Shown: positions 1 to 8,088 of the stretch, piece after piece
How the letters are laid out: each line of letters begins with the position of its first letter
How positions within the stretch are numbered: the first letter of the stretch is position 1
Source: Streptomonospora litoralis
GTDB taxonomy: Bacteria > Actinomycetota > Actinomycetes > Streptosporangiales > Streptosporangiaceae
Assembly: GCF_004323735.1 (NCBI RefSeq)
Contig: NZ_CP036455.1
Coordinates: 1,111,101-1,175,100, forward strand
DNA length: 64,000 bases
Direction of reading: 5' to 3'
Made by a program: the position numbers and the translations under genes
The notes under the pieces: generated by a model
Database searches by the model: none
Told to the model about the DNA's origin: nothing
What the model saw: the letters and a program-made list of their open reading frames with translations, nothing else

Positions 1-1
1 G

Positions 2-307
2 CCGGTCACCGGGCGCGTCGTCGACGCCCGGGAGGCGCGGCGCGAGACGCTGCGCCCGGAAACCGGCGGCGCCCGGCGCATGATGCTGGAGGCGGACCTG
101 CGGATGACCGAGGAGCTGGTCGCGGCGAAGGCCCGCGAGGCCCGCGAGCTGCGCACACTCCTGCTCGCCGCACGTACGTGGCTCCCGGCGGGCCTGGGCG
201 CCGCGGGCGGCGTGCTGTTGCTGCTGACCGCCTGGCGGGTGCTGCGCGCCCGGAGCACGCCGGCGGAGGGCGCGGGGGACGCGACGGTTGACCTCAACCA
301 AAGTTGA
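2..307 (+). CDS. C-terminal part of a membrane-anchored hypothetical protein (5' end outside window)
   Basis: The reading frame is open from base 2, so the true start lies upstream of the window. The visible 101 residues comprise an Arg/Glu-rich, probably helical stretch with Glu-Ala-Arg repeats, then one hydrophobic segment (about residues 60-80, rich in Ala/Gly/Leu), then a short basic and acidic tail. This pattern suggests a cytoplasmic or extracellular helical domain held by one C-terminal membrane anchor. I do not recognise the family and assign no function. Confidence 0.6.
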   Translation, partial: PVTGRVVDAREARRETLRPETGGARRMMLEADLRMTEELVAAKAREARELRTLLLAARTWLPAGLGAAGGVLLLLTAWRVLRARSTPAEGAGDATVDLNQS

Positions 308-330
308 GCTCCTAGGTTCGGGGGATTCCT

Positions 331-350
331 CCTCCCGATGAGACGGGAGG
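331..350 (+). terminator. short hairpin after the first gene
   Basis: CCTCCCG (331-337) pairs with CGGGAGG (344-350) around a 6-base loop, 24 bases after the stop codon at 307. There is no U-tract, as is common in high-GC actinomycetes. It may be a weak terminator; the next gene starts 28 bases later. Confidence 0.35.
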
Positions 351-377
351 CCCCGAGCTGAGACAGGACACACCGCC

Positions 378-797
378 ATGCCCTTCACCGACCACGAGCG
401 CGCCTACTTGGACGCCCAGCACATCGGCCGCCTGGCCACGACCGGCCCCCGCGGGCCGCAGACGCGGCCCGTCGGGTTCAAGCTCAACACAGACGGCACC
501 GTCGACATCGGCGGGATCCGGCTGTCGAGTACCCGCAAGTACCGCAACATCCGCGAGCGCCCCGACACCGAGGTCTCCTTCATCGTCGACGACCTGGAGC
601 CCGACGGCCCCGGTGCGATCGCGCCGGGATGGGGGCGCGGAGTGGAGATCCGCGGGCGTGCCGAGACGCTCACCGACACCGACCCGCCACTCGCCCCCGG
701 CGCGTTCAGCCGCGAGGTCATCCGCATCCACCCGCGCCGCATCATCAGCTGGAACCTCGACCCGGCCGCCCCGGAGCTGCGGGGGCGCACCGCCTGA
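378..797 (+). CDS. PPOX-class F420-dependent oxidoreductase family protein
   Basis: A 139-residue protein with the split-barrel flavin/F420-binding fold of the pyridoxamine-5'-phosphate-oxidase-like family. The N-terminus (LxxxHIGRLATTGPRGPQTRPVG) is the usual first strands that bind the cofactor phosphate. The segment RKYRNIRERPDTEVSFIVDD and the C-terminal HPRRIISWNLD are typical of the actinobacterial F420-type subgroup. Members reduce or oxidise small substrates with F420 or flavin; the substrate here cannot be told from sequence. ATG 378 follows an AGGA site. It stands alone, convergent with the methyltransferase operon; a non-coding repeat fills the gap. Confidence 0.8.
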   Translation: MPFTDHERAYLDAQHIGRLATTGPRGPQTRPVGFKLNTDGTVDIGGIRLSSTRKYRNIRERPDTEVSFIVDDLEPDGPGAIAPGWGRGVEIRGRAETLTDTDPPLAPGAFSREVIRIHPRRIISWNLDPAAPELRGRTA

Positions 798-819
798 CGG
801 CCACAGCAGCGCGGCGTTT

Positions 820-1464
820 CCAGGGGGCGGCGAGGGCGGTGGATGGCTGGGGCTGCGCCCAACGGTTCGGGTGCTCGCCGGACTCGGCGCGGCTTGGCCC
901 GTCTATCGTGAACTTATGGTCGCAGGAAAGCGCATTCCGCGGCCATAAGTTCACGATCATCGCCGGATGGACCGGCATAGGGGGCGCAGCAGCCACGAGG
1001 TGCACGAGAAGTTGACGTCGGGGGCGTTTTCGCGCCATTCGGTGCGCCTCGCGGGCCGTCGCCGCCGCGGCGCGGAGGGAGACCCGCCGGGAATTCGGGC
1101 ATTGGTGGGCAAAACATCCCGTTTTTTCGTATTGCGAAATGACGGTGCGAGGGCGGCACCTCGGGGCGGCACCGAGGCCGATGACACCGCACGTACGTGC
1201 ATCTCGTGACCTCGAACCGGCTGCATGACCGCCGTCGGCCGCCCCGCGTCGTGCCCCGCCGACAACCGGGCGGCGGCACCCGGGCTCGACCACCCGCGGC
1301 CAGGGGCCGGTGACCGCCGCCCCGCCGCACGCGCCACCGGCGAGCACCCGAACCGATGGGCGCAGGCCCGGCCCTCCGCCGCCGTCGCCGCCGCTTTTCA
1401 GTCAAGTCCACCCCGTCACCCGGCAGACCGACAAGGCCGCCCAGCGGACCCGAGCCGCCCCCGC
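820..1464 (-). repeat. non-coding modular repeat, copy 1 (bounded by inverted repeats)
   Basis: This copy lies between two convergent genes (stops at 797 and 1551). Read on the minus strand from 1464 it begins GGCGGCTCGGGTCCGCTGG, runs through a block of about 485 bases (to 978) closely similar to 28497-28980, then a hairpin module (905-975). It ends at 827-883 with an inverted copy of its own 1337-1396 segment. Both ends share the core CTGCGCCCA-C-GGTTCGGGTGCTCGCCGG with one difference. Indels between copies are not multiples of three, which argues against coding. No transposase is present. It could be a MITE-like element, a decayed mobile element or a structured RNA/terminator module. Confidence 0.75.
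905..957. repeat. 53-bp hairpin in repeat copy 1
   Basis: ATCGTGAACTTATGGTCGC (905-923) pairs with GCGGCCATAAGTTCACGAT (939-957) with only one T-G wobble. A few further pairs narrow the loop. The arms are much richer in A+T than their surroundings. The same hairpin occurs at 54035-54087 in inverted orientation, flanked by the same GGTCCATCCGGCGATG and GACGGGCCAAGCCGCGCC blocks. Confidence 0.85.
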
Positions 1465-1550
1465 TGCAACCGCGCCCCTTCTGCAATGACGGCCCCCGCG
1501 CAGCTCCGGACTCGCCGATACCGCGCGCCCGTCCGTCGCCCTCTCGCTAG

Positions 1551-2360
1551 CTAGTCCGCAGTCGCTTCCGCCTCCGTGCGCTTGCGCAGCACCAGCAGGA
1601 GGTTCCAGGTGACGATCTCGCGCAGCAGCGGCACGCGGACCACGTGGCGCATCCAGTCGGGCAGGTAGCGCGGCAGGATCGCGACCACCTCGGCGTCAGC
1701 GCACGAGCGGGCCCAGCGGATCATCTCGGTCGCCGAGACCGCGAACATGGTGCGGCCGAAGTCGTTCTTGGGGCGCCGGCCGGTGCGGCGGGCGTAGCGC
1801 TCGGCGGCGTAGCGTCCGCCGAGGTAGTGCCACGGCGAGGTCTCGTGGCCGCCCCACGGCGACAGCCACAGCGTGTAGGAGAGGAAGACCAGGCCGCCGG
1901 GGCGCGCCGCCCGCACCATTTCCGCGGCCATTCCTCGCGGATCCGGCACGTGCTCCAGCACGTTGGAGGATAAGCACACGTCCACCGAACCGGTGCGCAC
2001 CGGCAGGTCCAGGGCGCTGCCCAGGACCGCGGTGTCGGGAAGCTCCCCGTCGCGCAGCCGGAGTTCGGCGGTATCGGCGTCGACGCAGACGCAGCGGGCG
2101 CCCGCCGCGCGCAGTTCGTCGGCGAAGTAGCCGGGGCCGCCGCCGACGTCGACCACAACCGCGCCCGAGAGCGGCGCGTAGGACCGCAGTTGGGCGACCG
2201 TGTCGCGGGCCAGCGTGCCGTAGAAGTGGTCGGGGTCCGTCTGCTCCTTGCGGAAGGCCGCGAACAGCCCTGCCGAGCGCGCCAGCGTCGCCCGGAAGGG
2301 CGGAGTCGAGCTGACGCGCCCGTCCGCGCCCGCGCGCGGCTTGTACTCCCGCGGGCTCAT
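1551..2360 (-). CDS. class I SAM-dependent methyltransferase
   Basis: A 269-residue methyltransferase. SAM-binding motif I is VVVDVGGGPGYF (about residue 65), followed by an acidic strand end (CVCVDAD). The conserved LSSNVLEHVPDP segment is typical of the Methyltransf_11 group. The C-terminal part, with basic and aromatic residues, is probably the substrate domain. ATG 2360 overlaps the stop of the upstream methyltransferase by four bases (ATGA), so the two are very likely translationally coupled. The paired methyltransferases next to a GT-C-like protein and an acyltransferase suggest modification of an envelope glycan or lipid; this is inference from context. Confidence 0.8.
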   Translation of the reverse strand: MSPREYKPRAGADGRVSSTPPFRATLARSAGLFAAFRKEQTDPDHFYGTLARDTVAQLRSYAPLSGAVVVDVGGGPGYFADELRAAGARCVCVDADTAELRLRDGELPDTAVLGSALDLPVRTGSVDVCLSSNVLEHVPDPRGMAAEMVRAARPGGLVFLSYTLWLSPWGGHETSPWHYLGGRYAAERYARRTGRRPKNDFGRTMFAVSATEMIRWARSCADAEVVAILPRYLPDWMRHVVRVPLLREIVTWNLLLVLRKRTEAEATAD

Positions 2361-3121
2361 CGGGTCGGCTCCTCGGGTAGCCAGGCGTAGTGCCGCAGGT
2401 GGCGCCAGTGGTCGCCGCCCCAGTAGTCGTCGGACGCGGCGACGCGGGCGCCGCACTCCGCCAGCACCCCGGTCAGGCGGGCGCGCGGGAGCGGGTGCAT
2501 GCGCATCGGGGCCGGATAGCCCAGCAGCCGCCGCTGCGCCCAGCGGATCAGCGGCCAGGGTGCGAAGCGGAAGACGAGGCCCTTGAAAGTGGTGCGCTCG
2601 CGGTCGGGAACGCCGATCACCATCGCGCCGCCCGGCCGCAGCACGCGGGTGAACTCGCGCAGGTAGCCCTCGGCGAGCCCGGGCGGCAGGTGCTGCAGCA
2701 CCAGGTCGGTGTAGACGAGGTCGAAGGAGTCGTCGCCGAACGAGGCCAGGTCCGGCCGATCGTTGAGCCGGAACTCGATGCGCCCTTCGCTGCGGTCGAG
2801 CCGTCGCGCTTCCGCCAGCATGGGGGCCGAGATGTCCACGCCAACGACGGACGCGAACTGCGCGGCCAGTGCGTTGGAGAGGCGCCCGGCGCCGCAGCCG
2901 AAGTCCAGCGCGCGGTCGCGGCCGGGGTGCAGGCCGAGTTCGGCCAGTCGCCCCAGGGCCGTGCCGATCTCGGCCGCGCCCGAGGCGAGGAACTCGTCGT
3001 CGTCCCAGCCGCCGCCGCGCTTCGCGGGGTCGACGCAGACCGCCCACAGCGGCTCGGTCGAGCCCAGGCGGGTCCAGTCCGCGCGTACCTCTTCGAGCCC
3101 CAAGTTGCCACTCCTCGGCAT
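2357..3121 (-). CDS. class I SAM-dependent methyltransferase (first gene of pair)
   Basis: A 254-residue methyltransferase with motif I LDFGCGAGRLS (about residue 72), the acidic residue at the end of strand 2 (VVGVDIS), and the later FDLVYTDLVLQHL and RVLRPGGAMVI motifs of the Methyltransf_11/25 fold. The C-terminal 60 residues are specific and give no substrate clue. ATG 3121 is used here. However, an AGGAG lies inside the first codons (3111-3115), seven bases before a TTG at 3103, so translation may start there. The gene is divergent from the membrane protein at 3277 and overlaps the second methyltransferase by four bases. Confidence 0.78.
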   Translation of the reverse strand: MPRSGNLGLEEVRADWTRLGSTEPLWAVCVDPAKRGGGWDDDEFLASGAAEIGTALGRLAELGLHPGRDRALDFGCGAGRLSNALAAQFASVVGVDISAPMLAEARRLDRSEGRIEFRLNDRPDLASFGDDSFDLVYTDLVLQHLPPGLAEGYLREFTRVLRPGGAMVIGVPDRERTTFKGLVFRFAPWPLIRWAQRRLLGYPAPMRMHPLPRARLTGVLAECGARVAASDDYWGGDHWRHLRHYAWLPEEPTR

Positions 3122-3276
3122 CGCCGGAGAACCGGAGTGAACCTGGTTCTCATTCCGTTATCGCTGCTGCGGGGGACTTTCGGCGACGATCGCCGATCTG
3201 GGTGGAACCTGTTGTATTCTGGCACCCCTGCAGCGGGGGGCGTCAACCGGCCGGACACGTCAGCGAATGGAGCGGC

Positions 3277-5388
3277 ATGAACGACGCCGAGGGCCACGCC
3301 CCTGCGCCCGTCACCTCGCCTCCCGCGGAGCGCGAAGCCCCCGGCACCGCGGTGGCGGCCGACGGCGCCGCGTCCGGGGCCGGCGAGCGGCCCGGCCGCG
3401 TAGCGGCGGCGGCCGCACGGGTGAACCGCGGGCTGCGGGATCCGATCGTGCTGGTCGGCGGGCTGCTGGTCCTCGGTTCGCTCGCGCTGAAGATCCACGT
3501 GCTCAGGTCGGCCTACTTCATCGAGGACGACTTCCTGTTCATCGGCAACGCCGCCGCCACCGACCTCACACTCGGCTACCTGACCGACCTGCACAAGGGC
3601 CATTTGATGCCGGGCGCCCTGCTGCTCGCCTACATTCAGGCGAACACCGCCCCCTACAGCTGGGCCTTCGCCGCGGGGGTGATGGCGGTTGCGCAGCTCG
3701 CCGCGGCCGTCGCGGTGTTCGCGCTGCTGTGGGAGGTCTTCGGGCGGCGGTGGGCGATCCTGGCGCCCCTCGCGGTCTACGCCGTCGCCCCGCTGACCAT
3801 CCCCGTGCTGGCCTGGTGGTCCGCCGCGCTGAACGCCGTTCCCTTCCAGCTGGCGACGGCACTGGCGCTGCTGTGGCTGGTGCGCTACCTGCGCACCGGC
3901 GAGAGCCGTTACGCCTGGCTGACCGGGGGCGCGGTGCTGCTGGGCATGGCTTTTTCCGTCAAGGCGGTCTTCCTGCCGCTGGTGCTGTTCGCGGTCGCCG
4001 CCGCATTCCTGGTGCCGGGGCGCATGCCCGCGGTGCTGTGGCGCACGGCCGACCGCGACCTGCCGTTCTGGGCGGCGATGGGGCTGCTGTCGATCGGCTA
4101 CGGGCTGCTCTACCTGTCCCGTCAGGACACGGCCGGCGGCCAGGGTGCCGGGATCCCCGATCCCGGCGTCGCGGCGGACCTGCTGCGCGGCATGCTCGGC
4201 GAGGCGTTCCCGGTGGGCGCGATGGGCGGGCCCGGCGAGTGGGCGCCGGTCACCCCCACCGGTGGGCTGCTCGACCCGTCGGCGGCCGTTGTGGGTGCCG
4301 CCTGGGGCGGGCTGCTGCTGCTGATCGCCGTGAGCCTGCTGGTGCGCCGCCGCTCCTGGCGCGCCTGGGCGCTGCTGGGCGGCTACCTGCTGCTGGTCGA
4401 CGCGATCCCCACGGTCGTCGCCCGCGGCCGGTACGAGCCGATGGTGGGCTACGACCCCCGCTACGTGGCCGACGCGGCGCTGATCTTCGCGCTGTGCCTG
4501 GCGCTCGCGTACCTGCCGACCCGCAACGAGCAGGACGCCGCCGGCCGCTGGCGCCCTCCCCGGCGCACCGCCCGCACAGCCGCGGTCGCGGTCACCGCGG
4601 CGATGACCGCCGCGGGCGCGTTCTCCACCTACACCTTCGCCGACACGCTCAGCGGGGACCGGGTGCGCTGGTATCTGGACACCGTGCGCCACTCGGTGCG
4701 CGAGATTCCCGCCCAGGCGGGGATCTACCCGCGGCCGGTGCCCGAGGACATCGTGCTGCCCTGGAACGGTCCGCGCCGGCTGACCTCGCACCTGCTCAGC
4801 CCGCTCGCGGGCCCCGGCGTGGCCGAGCGCATCCGCCACCCCGAGTCCGCCGACACCGCCCTCGTGTTCAACGACGCGGGGTTCCTCGTCCCCGGAGAGC
4901 CGGCGGAGGACAGCGCGTACTTCGGCCCGCCCGAGGACGAGGAGTGCGTATCGACGTTCGGCGGCCAGGTGCGCTGGCCGGTGGAGTCGCTCGCCGGCCC
5001 TACCCAGGTGCTGGCGGTGGCCTACAACGCCGAACAGGAGACCGAGCTGGGCGCCGTTCTGGGCGACACGTGGGTGACCACCCGGCTGCCCGCCGCGCCG
5101 GAGGGCGGGGTCTGGTACGTGCCGGTGAACGGGATCGGCGACCAGCTCACGCTGCACACCGACGCCGACGAGCTGTGTATGGAATGGGTGACCTTCGGCG
5201 AGCTGCGGCCGGTCACCGACGGCGACCCGTGGGCCGAAGCGGCCCAGGAGGACGAGGAGGAGCCTTCCCGGGGAGAGTCCTCCGACGGCGGCGCCGAGGG
5301 CGACGGCCGGGACGGCGGCGACGGCGACCGGGGCGGTGGCCGCGACGGCCGCGACGAGGGCTCCGGCGACGGCGGAGACGACGGCTGA
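3277..5388 (+). CDS. large polytopic membrane protein, GT-C glycosyltransferase-like, acidic C-tail
   Basis: A 703-residue membrane protein. A disordered Ala/Pro-rich N-terminus (1-50) precedes about ten hydrophobic segments (residues 55-460). After the first of these comes YFIEDDFLFIG, an acidic first-loop motif of the kind that carries the catalytic aspartate in GT-C enzymes using polyprenyl-phosphate sugars. Residues 460-645 form an exported domain. The last 55 residues are Asp/Glu/Gly/Arg repeats. Start ATG 3277 follows GGAG. The neighbours (methyltransferases, acyltransferase, DPA pathway) fit a role in envelope polysaccharide assembly, possibly with a polyprenyl-linked donor. The GT-C call is from topology and the acidic motif only. 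Confidence 0.65.
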   Translation: MNDAEGHAPAPVTSPPAEREAPGTAVAADGAASGAGERPGRVAAAAARVNRGLRDPIVLVGGLLVLGSLALKIHVLRSAYFIEDDFLFIGNAAATDLTLGYLTDLHKGHLMPGALLLAYIQANTAPYSWAFAAGVMAVAQLAAAVAVFALLWEVFGRRWAILAPLAVYAVAPLTIPVLAWWSAALNAVPFQLATALALLWLVRYLRTGESRYAWLTGGAVLLGMAFSVKAVFLPLVLFAVAAAFLVPGRMPAVLWRTADRDLPFWAAMGLLSIGYGLLYLSRQDTAGGQGAGIPDPGVAADLLRGMLGEAFPVGAMGGPGEWAPVTPTGGLLDPSAAVVGAAWGGLLLLIAVSLLVRRRSWRAWALLGGYLLLVDAIPTVVARGRYEPMVGYDPRYVADAALIFALCLALAYLPTRNEQDAAGRWRPPRRTARTAAVAVTAAMTAAGAFSTYTFADTLSGDRVRWYLDTVRHSVREIPAQAGIYPRPVPEDIVLPWNGPRRLTSHLLSPLAGPGVAERIRHPESADTALVFNDAGFLVPGEPAEDSAYFGPPEDEECVSTFGGQVRWPVESLAGPTQVLAVAYNAEQETELGAVLGDTWVTTRLPAAPEGGVWYVPVNGIGDQLTLHTDADELCMEWVTFGELRPVTDGDPWAEAAQEDEEEPSRGESSDGGAEGDGRDGGDGDRGGGRDGRDEGSGDGGDDG

Positions 5389-5404
5389 CCGCCCTGCGCG
5401 CTAC

Positions 5405-6868
5405 CTAGTTCACCGGCGGGCGCTGCCGCGGCGCGGGGCGTTTCCGCCGCCCGTCGGAGCCCCGGCCGTACCAGCGGCGGCTGGGGCGCTCGACGAACCG
5501 GTGGGTGAGGTCGGCCAGCACCAGCGTGCCCAGCGTCACCGGGACCAGGTCCAGCCAGAACGATCCCTCGAAGATGTCCTCGCCGGTGAACCCGCGCCAC
5601 AGGTAGAGCACGACGAACTGCCACAGGAAGATCCCGTAGGAGATCCGGCCGAGGTAGCGCATCACCCGGTGGGCCAGCAGCGCCTCCAACCAGGCCCCGC
5701 CGCCCGCCCGCCACGGCGGAGGGCCGCCGGGCCGCTCGGCGCGCAGTGCCACGGGCGCGATGACGAAGAACGCGAAGGCCATCGAGGTCGCCATGCTCAC
5801 CACCGAGATCCAGAACCCGTGCACGCCGGCGAAGCGCGGGCCTCCGCCGGGCGTGGCGGCGAGCAGGAAGCAGATTCCGGCCAGCGACCAGCACAGTGTG
5901 GCGTTGCGCGGCAGGGTGCGGCACAGCCTCCGCACGGGCCCGTCGTCCGCCGTACCGTCGCCCCGCGAACCGCGGCCCTCGCGCCACGCCCACTCGCCGA
6001 GTACGGCCAGGGCCATCCCCACCGCGAACATGCCCATGCAGCGAGGCAGCCAGCTGTACATGTAGGGCCGCGGCTCCGGATAGTACTGCGGCACCAGTGC
6101 CAGGACCGCCAGTGCCGTCATGGCGGCCAGGCACAGCAGCATGCGGCGGGCGCGCGCGTCCGGCCCGGTGCCGGCGCGCCCGGCGGCCCGTACCGTCAGC
6201 AGCCCGATGACCGGGAGCAGCGCGTAGAAGAACACCTCCACCGACAGGCTCCACATCTGCCCCAGTCCGTAGGGGCCGGTGCCCACCCACCACGGGTCGG
6301 TGTTGAACACGAAGGTGAGGGTGAGGACCTCGACCCAGGCCGCGACCGAGTCCAGGTGGTCGCGCGACCACAGCAGCAGGGCGACCACGGCGACGATCCA
6401 GTAGGCCGGAAGCACCCGCAGCGCCCGCCGCCACAGGTAGGAGCGCACCGGGGGCAGGGGCGTCTGGTCGAGCGCGGCGCGCACCCAGGGCCGGAAGAGC
6501 AGCAGCCCGGACAGCCCGAAGAACAGGGGGACGCCGATCTCGCCCGTGGCGATCAGGGCGCCGAGTACGCCCGGCCGCAGCGCGGCGCCGCTCTCGAAGC
6601 CCACGTGGAAGACCAGCACCATCAGCGCCGCGATCGCGCGCAGGCCGTCCAGCGCCTCGATGTGCCCGCGGACCTGCGGCAGGACCCACCGGGGGTCGGG
6701 AACGGGCGCCGACGCGCCGCGAGTCGTGCCGGAGCCGACCGGCCGCGCGCCCTCGGCCGATGCGCCGGAGTCCGATGCTCCGTTCGTCGGCGCGGGGGAG
6801 TCGGCGGCCGCCGGAGGGGCGGCGGGGCCTGATGCGGCGTCGGAGGAATCGTCGGGGGTGTCGCGCAC
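5405..6868 (-). CDS. acyltransferase 3 family membrane protein (OafA/YrhL-like)
   Basis: A 487-residue protein. Residues 1-60 are a disordered Ser/Ala/Pro stretch. Residues 65-460 are the acyltransferase-3 domain with about ten membrane helices. The hallmark first helix HIEALDGLRAIAALMVL is followed by FHVG, and WSLSVEVFFY is also present. Such enzymes O-acylate surface sugars using acyl groups supplied from the cytoplasm. GTG 6868 follows GGGAGG at a good distance. The 3' end is only 16 bases from the convergent GT-C-like gene. Substrate unknown; an envelope glycan is likely from the neighbourhood. Confidence 0.85.
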   Translation of the reverse strand: MRDTPDDSSDAASGPAAPPAAADSPAPTNGASDSGASAEGARPVGSGTTRGASAPVPDPRWVLPQVRGHIEALDGLRAIAALMVLVFHVGFESGAALRPGVLGALIATGEIGVPLFFGLSGLLLFRPWVRAALDQTPLPPVRSYLWRRALRVLPAYWIVAVVALLLWSRDHLDSVAAWVEVLTLTFVFNTDPWWVGTGPYGLGQMWSLSVEVFFYALLPVIGLLTVRAAGRAGTGPDARARRMLLCLAAMTALAVLALVPQYYPEPRPYMYSWLPRCMGMFAVGMALAVLGEWAWREGRGSRGDGTADDGPVRRLCRTLPRNATLCWSLAGICFLLAATPGGGPRFAGVHGFWISVVSMATSMAFAFFVIAPVALRAERPGGPPPWRAGGGAWLEALLAHRVMRYLGRISYGIFLWQFVVLYLWRGFTGEDIFEGSFWLDLVPVTLGTLVLADLTHRFVERPSRRWYGRGSDGRRKRPAPRQRPPVN

Positions 6869-7008
6869 TGGCCGGCCTCCCGTGTCGTGTGCTCGGGGCC
6901 GCGGCGAGGGGGTGCGGCGCGGCCCGCTCGGCCGGTGCCGAGAGGGCGGCGAGCCGCGGGGGAACGGGGTGCAGTGCGGGGGCTCTCCCCCATGCCGCCA
7001 GACTAGAA

Positions 7009-7026
7009 CCGGTTATAAATATTCAG
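7009..7026. promoter_or_regulatory. AT-rich promoter-like spot in divergent gap
   Basis: The 277-bp gap between the divergent acyltransferase (start 6868) and the DUF3068 gene (start 7146) contains CCGGTTATAAATATTCAGC, a sharp A+T island in very GC-rich DNA. TTATAAATATT (7013-7023) could serve as a -10 region on either strand. No clear -35 is seen at standard spacing. Confidence 0.35.
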
Positions 7027-7145
7027 CTACGCCGTGGTGACGTTGCCGACCGTGGGGCAGTACTCTACCCGAAAATGAACCGAGTTCCAGCTTTGTCCCC
7101 CCTGCCCCCGGCATCCGCTCCGTTACGTTACGCCCAGGAGGGCTA

Positions 7146-8069
7146 ATGCGCCGTACTGTCGCGGTCGTCTGCATCGCAATGGGAGTCTGCCTGCTCGCCC
7201 TGGCCCCCATGCTGCGATTCTGGACGGCCGACAGCCTCATGAAGGCCCCCTTGGACTACTACAACCAGGCCGTCAACCACGGGGAGGACGTCACCTACTT
7301 CAGCGCCGAGGAGATGGAGTCGGTCGAGGGCGCGACCGTGGAGGCGTACACGACGGTGCGGGGGGATGTCGCCGCCAGTGACGACCAGACGGCGGTCTGG
7401 GACCAGTTCACCTGGGTGAAGGACGTCGAGCGCGACTTCGCGATCTCCTCGACCTACCGCCGCGCCGGCCACGACCGCGTCACCGGTCGGGGAGTGGACT
7501 GCTGCGACGCCTCGGTCAACGACGAGGAGGTCGAGCAGAACGGCCAGATCTTCAAGTTCCCGTTCCTCACCGAGAAGCGCGACTACAACTTCTTCGACAC
7601 CACCAGCAAGACCACCCGCCCCATCACCTTCGAGGGCGAGGAGACCTACCACGGTGTCGACGTCTACCGGTTCGAGCAGGTCATCGACTCGGTGAAGATC
7701 GGCGAGCGCACTCTGCCGGCCGGCCTGCTGGGCATGGAGGACGAAGGCGACGTCACCGGCGACGAGATGTACAGCGTCACCCGCACCTACTGGATCGAGC
7801 CGACCACGGGCGTACCCATCGGCCTCAGCGAGGACCAGCACCGCGGTGTCGTCGTCGACGGCGAGGAGCGGCTGGTGCTCTTCGACGGCAAGCTGGTGTG
7901 GAACGACGAGACCGTCGAGGGCCAGATCGACAGCGCCGAGCAGGGCATGCTGTTCCTGCCGCTGCTGCGCACGTTCATCCCCATCGCCTGCCTGGCAGCC
8001 GGCACGGTGCTGGTCCTCGTCGGCGGCCTGCTGCTGATCGGTGCCGGAAACCGGAGCTACAGCTACTGA
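7146..8069 (+). CDS. DUF3068 (PorA-family-like) membrane-anchored exported protein
   Basis: A 307-residue protein with an N-terminal hydrophobic helix (4-25), a long exported domain and a C-terminal helix (about 278-300). The DUF3068 pattern is visible: an acidic, beta-rich ectodomain with repeated threonine/tyrosine strands and the ending TYWIEPTTGVPIG before the second helix. Many actinomycetes encode this family; its function is not established, though some databases call it porin PorA family. AGGAGGG at 7135-7141 sets the ATG. It is followed at 19 bp by the UbiA-type gene and probably heads the DPA operon, which would tie it to arabinan or envelope glycan export; this is inference. Confidence 0.8.
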   Translation: MRRTVAVVCIAMGVCLLALAPMLRFWTADSLMKAPLDYYNQAVNHGEDVTYFSAEEMESVEGATVEAYTTVRGDVAASDDQTAVWDQFTWVKDVERDFAISSTYRRAGHDRVTGRGVDCCDASVNDEEVEQNGQIFKFPFLTEKRDYNFFDTTSKTTRPITFEGEETYHGVDVYRFEQVIDSVKIGERTLPAGLLGMEDEGDVTGDEMYSVTRTYWIEPTTGVPIGLSEDQHRGVVVDGEERLVLFDGKLVWNDETVEGQIDSAEQGMLFLPLLRTFIPIACLAAGTVLVLVGGLLLIGAGNRSYSY

Positions 8070-8088
8070 CCCGGCGGACAGCGGCCGG

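Noticed and set aside
2617-5157. 846-codon minus-strand frame opposite the GT-C-like gene
   Set aside because: Its sequence is composed of Gln/His/Arg/Gly shadow codons; the plus-strand protein has clear membrane helices and a proper ribosome site.
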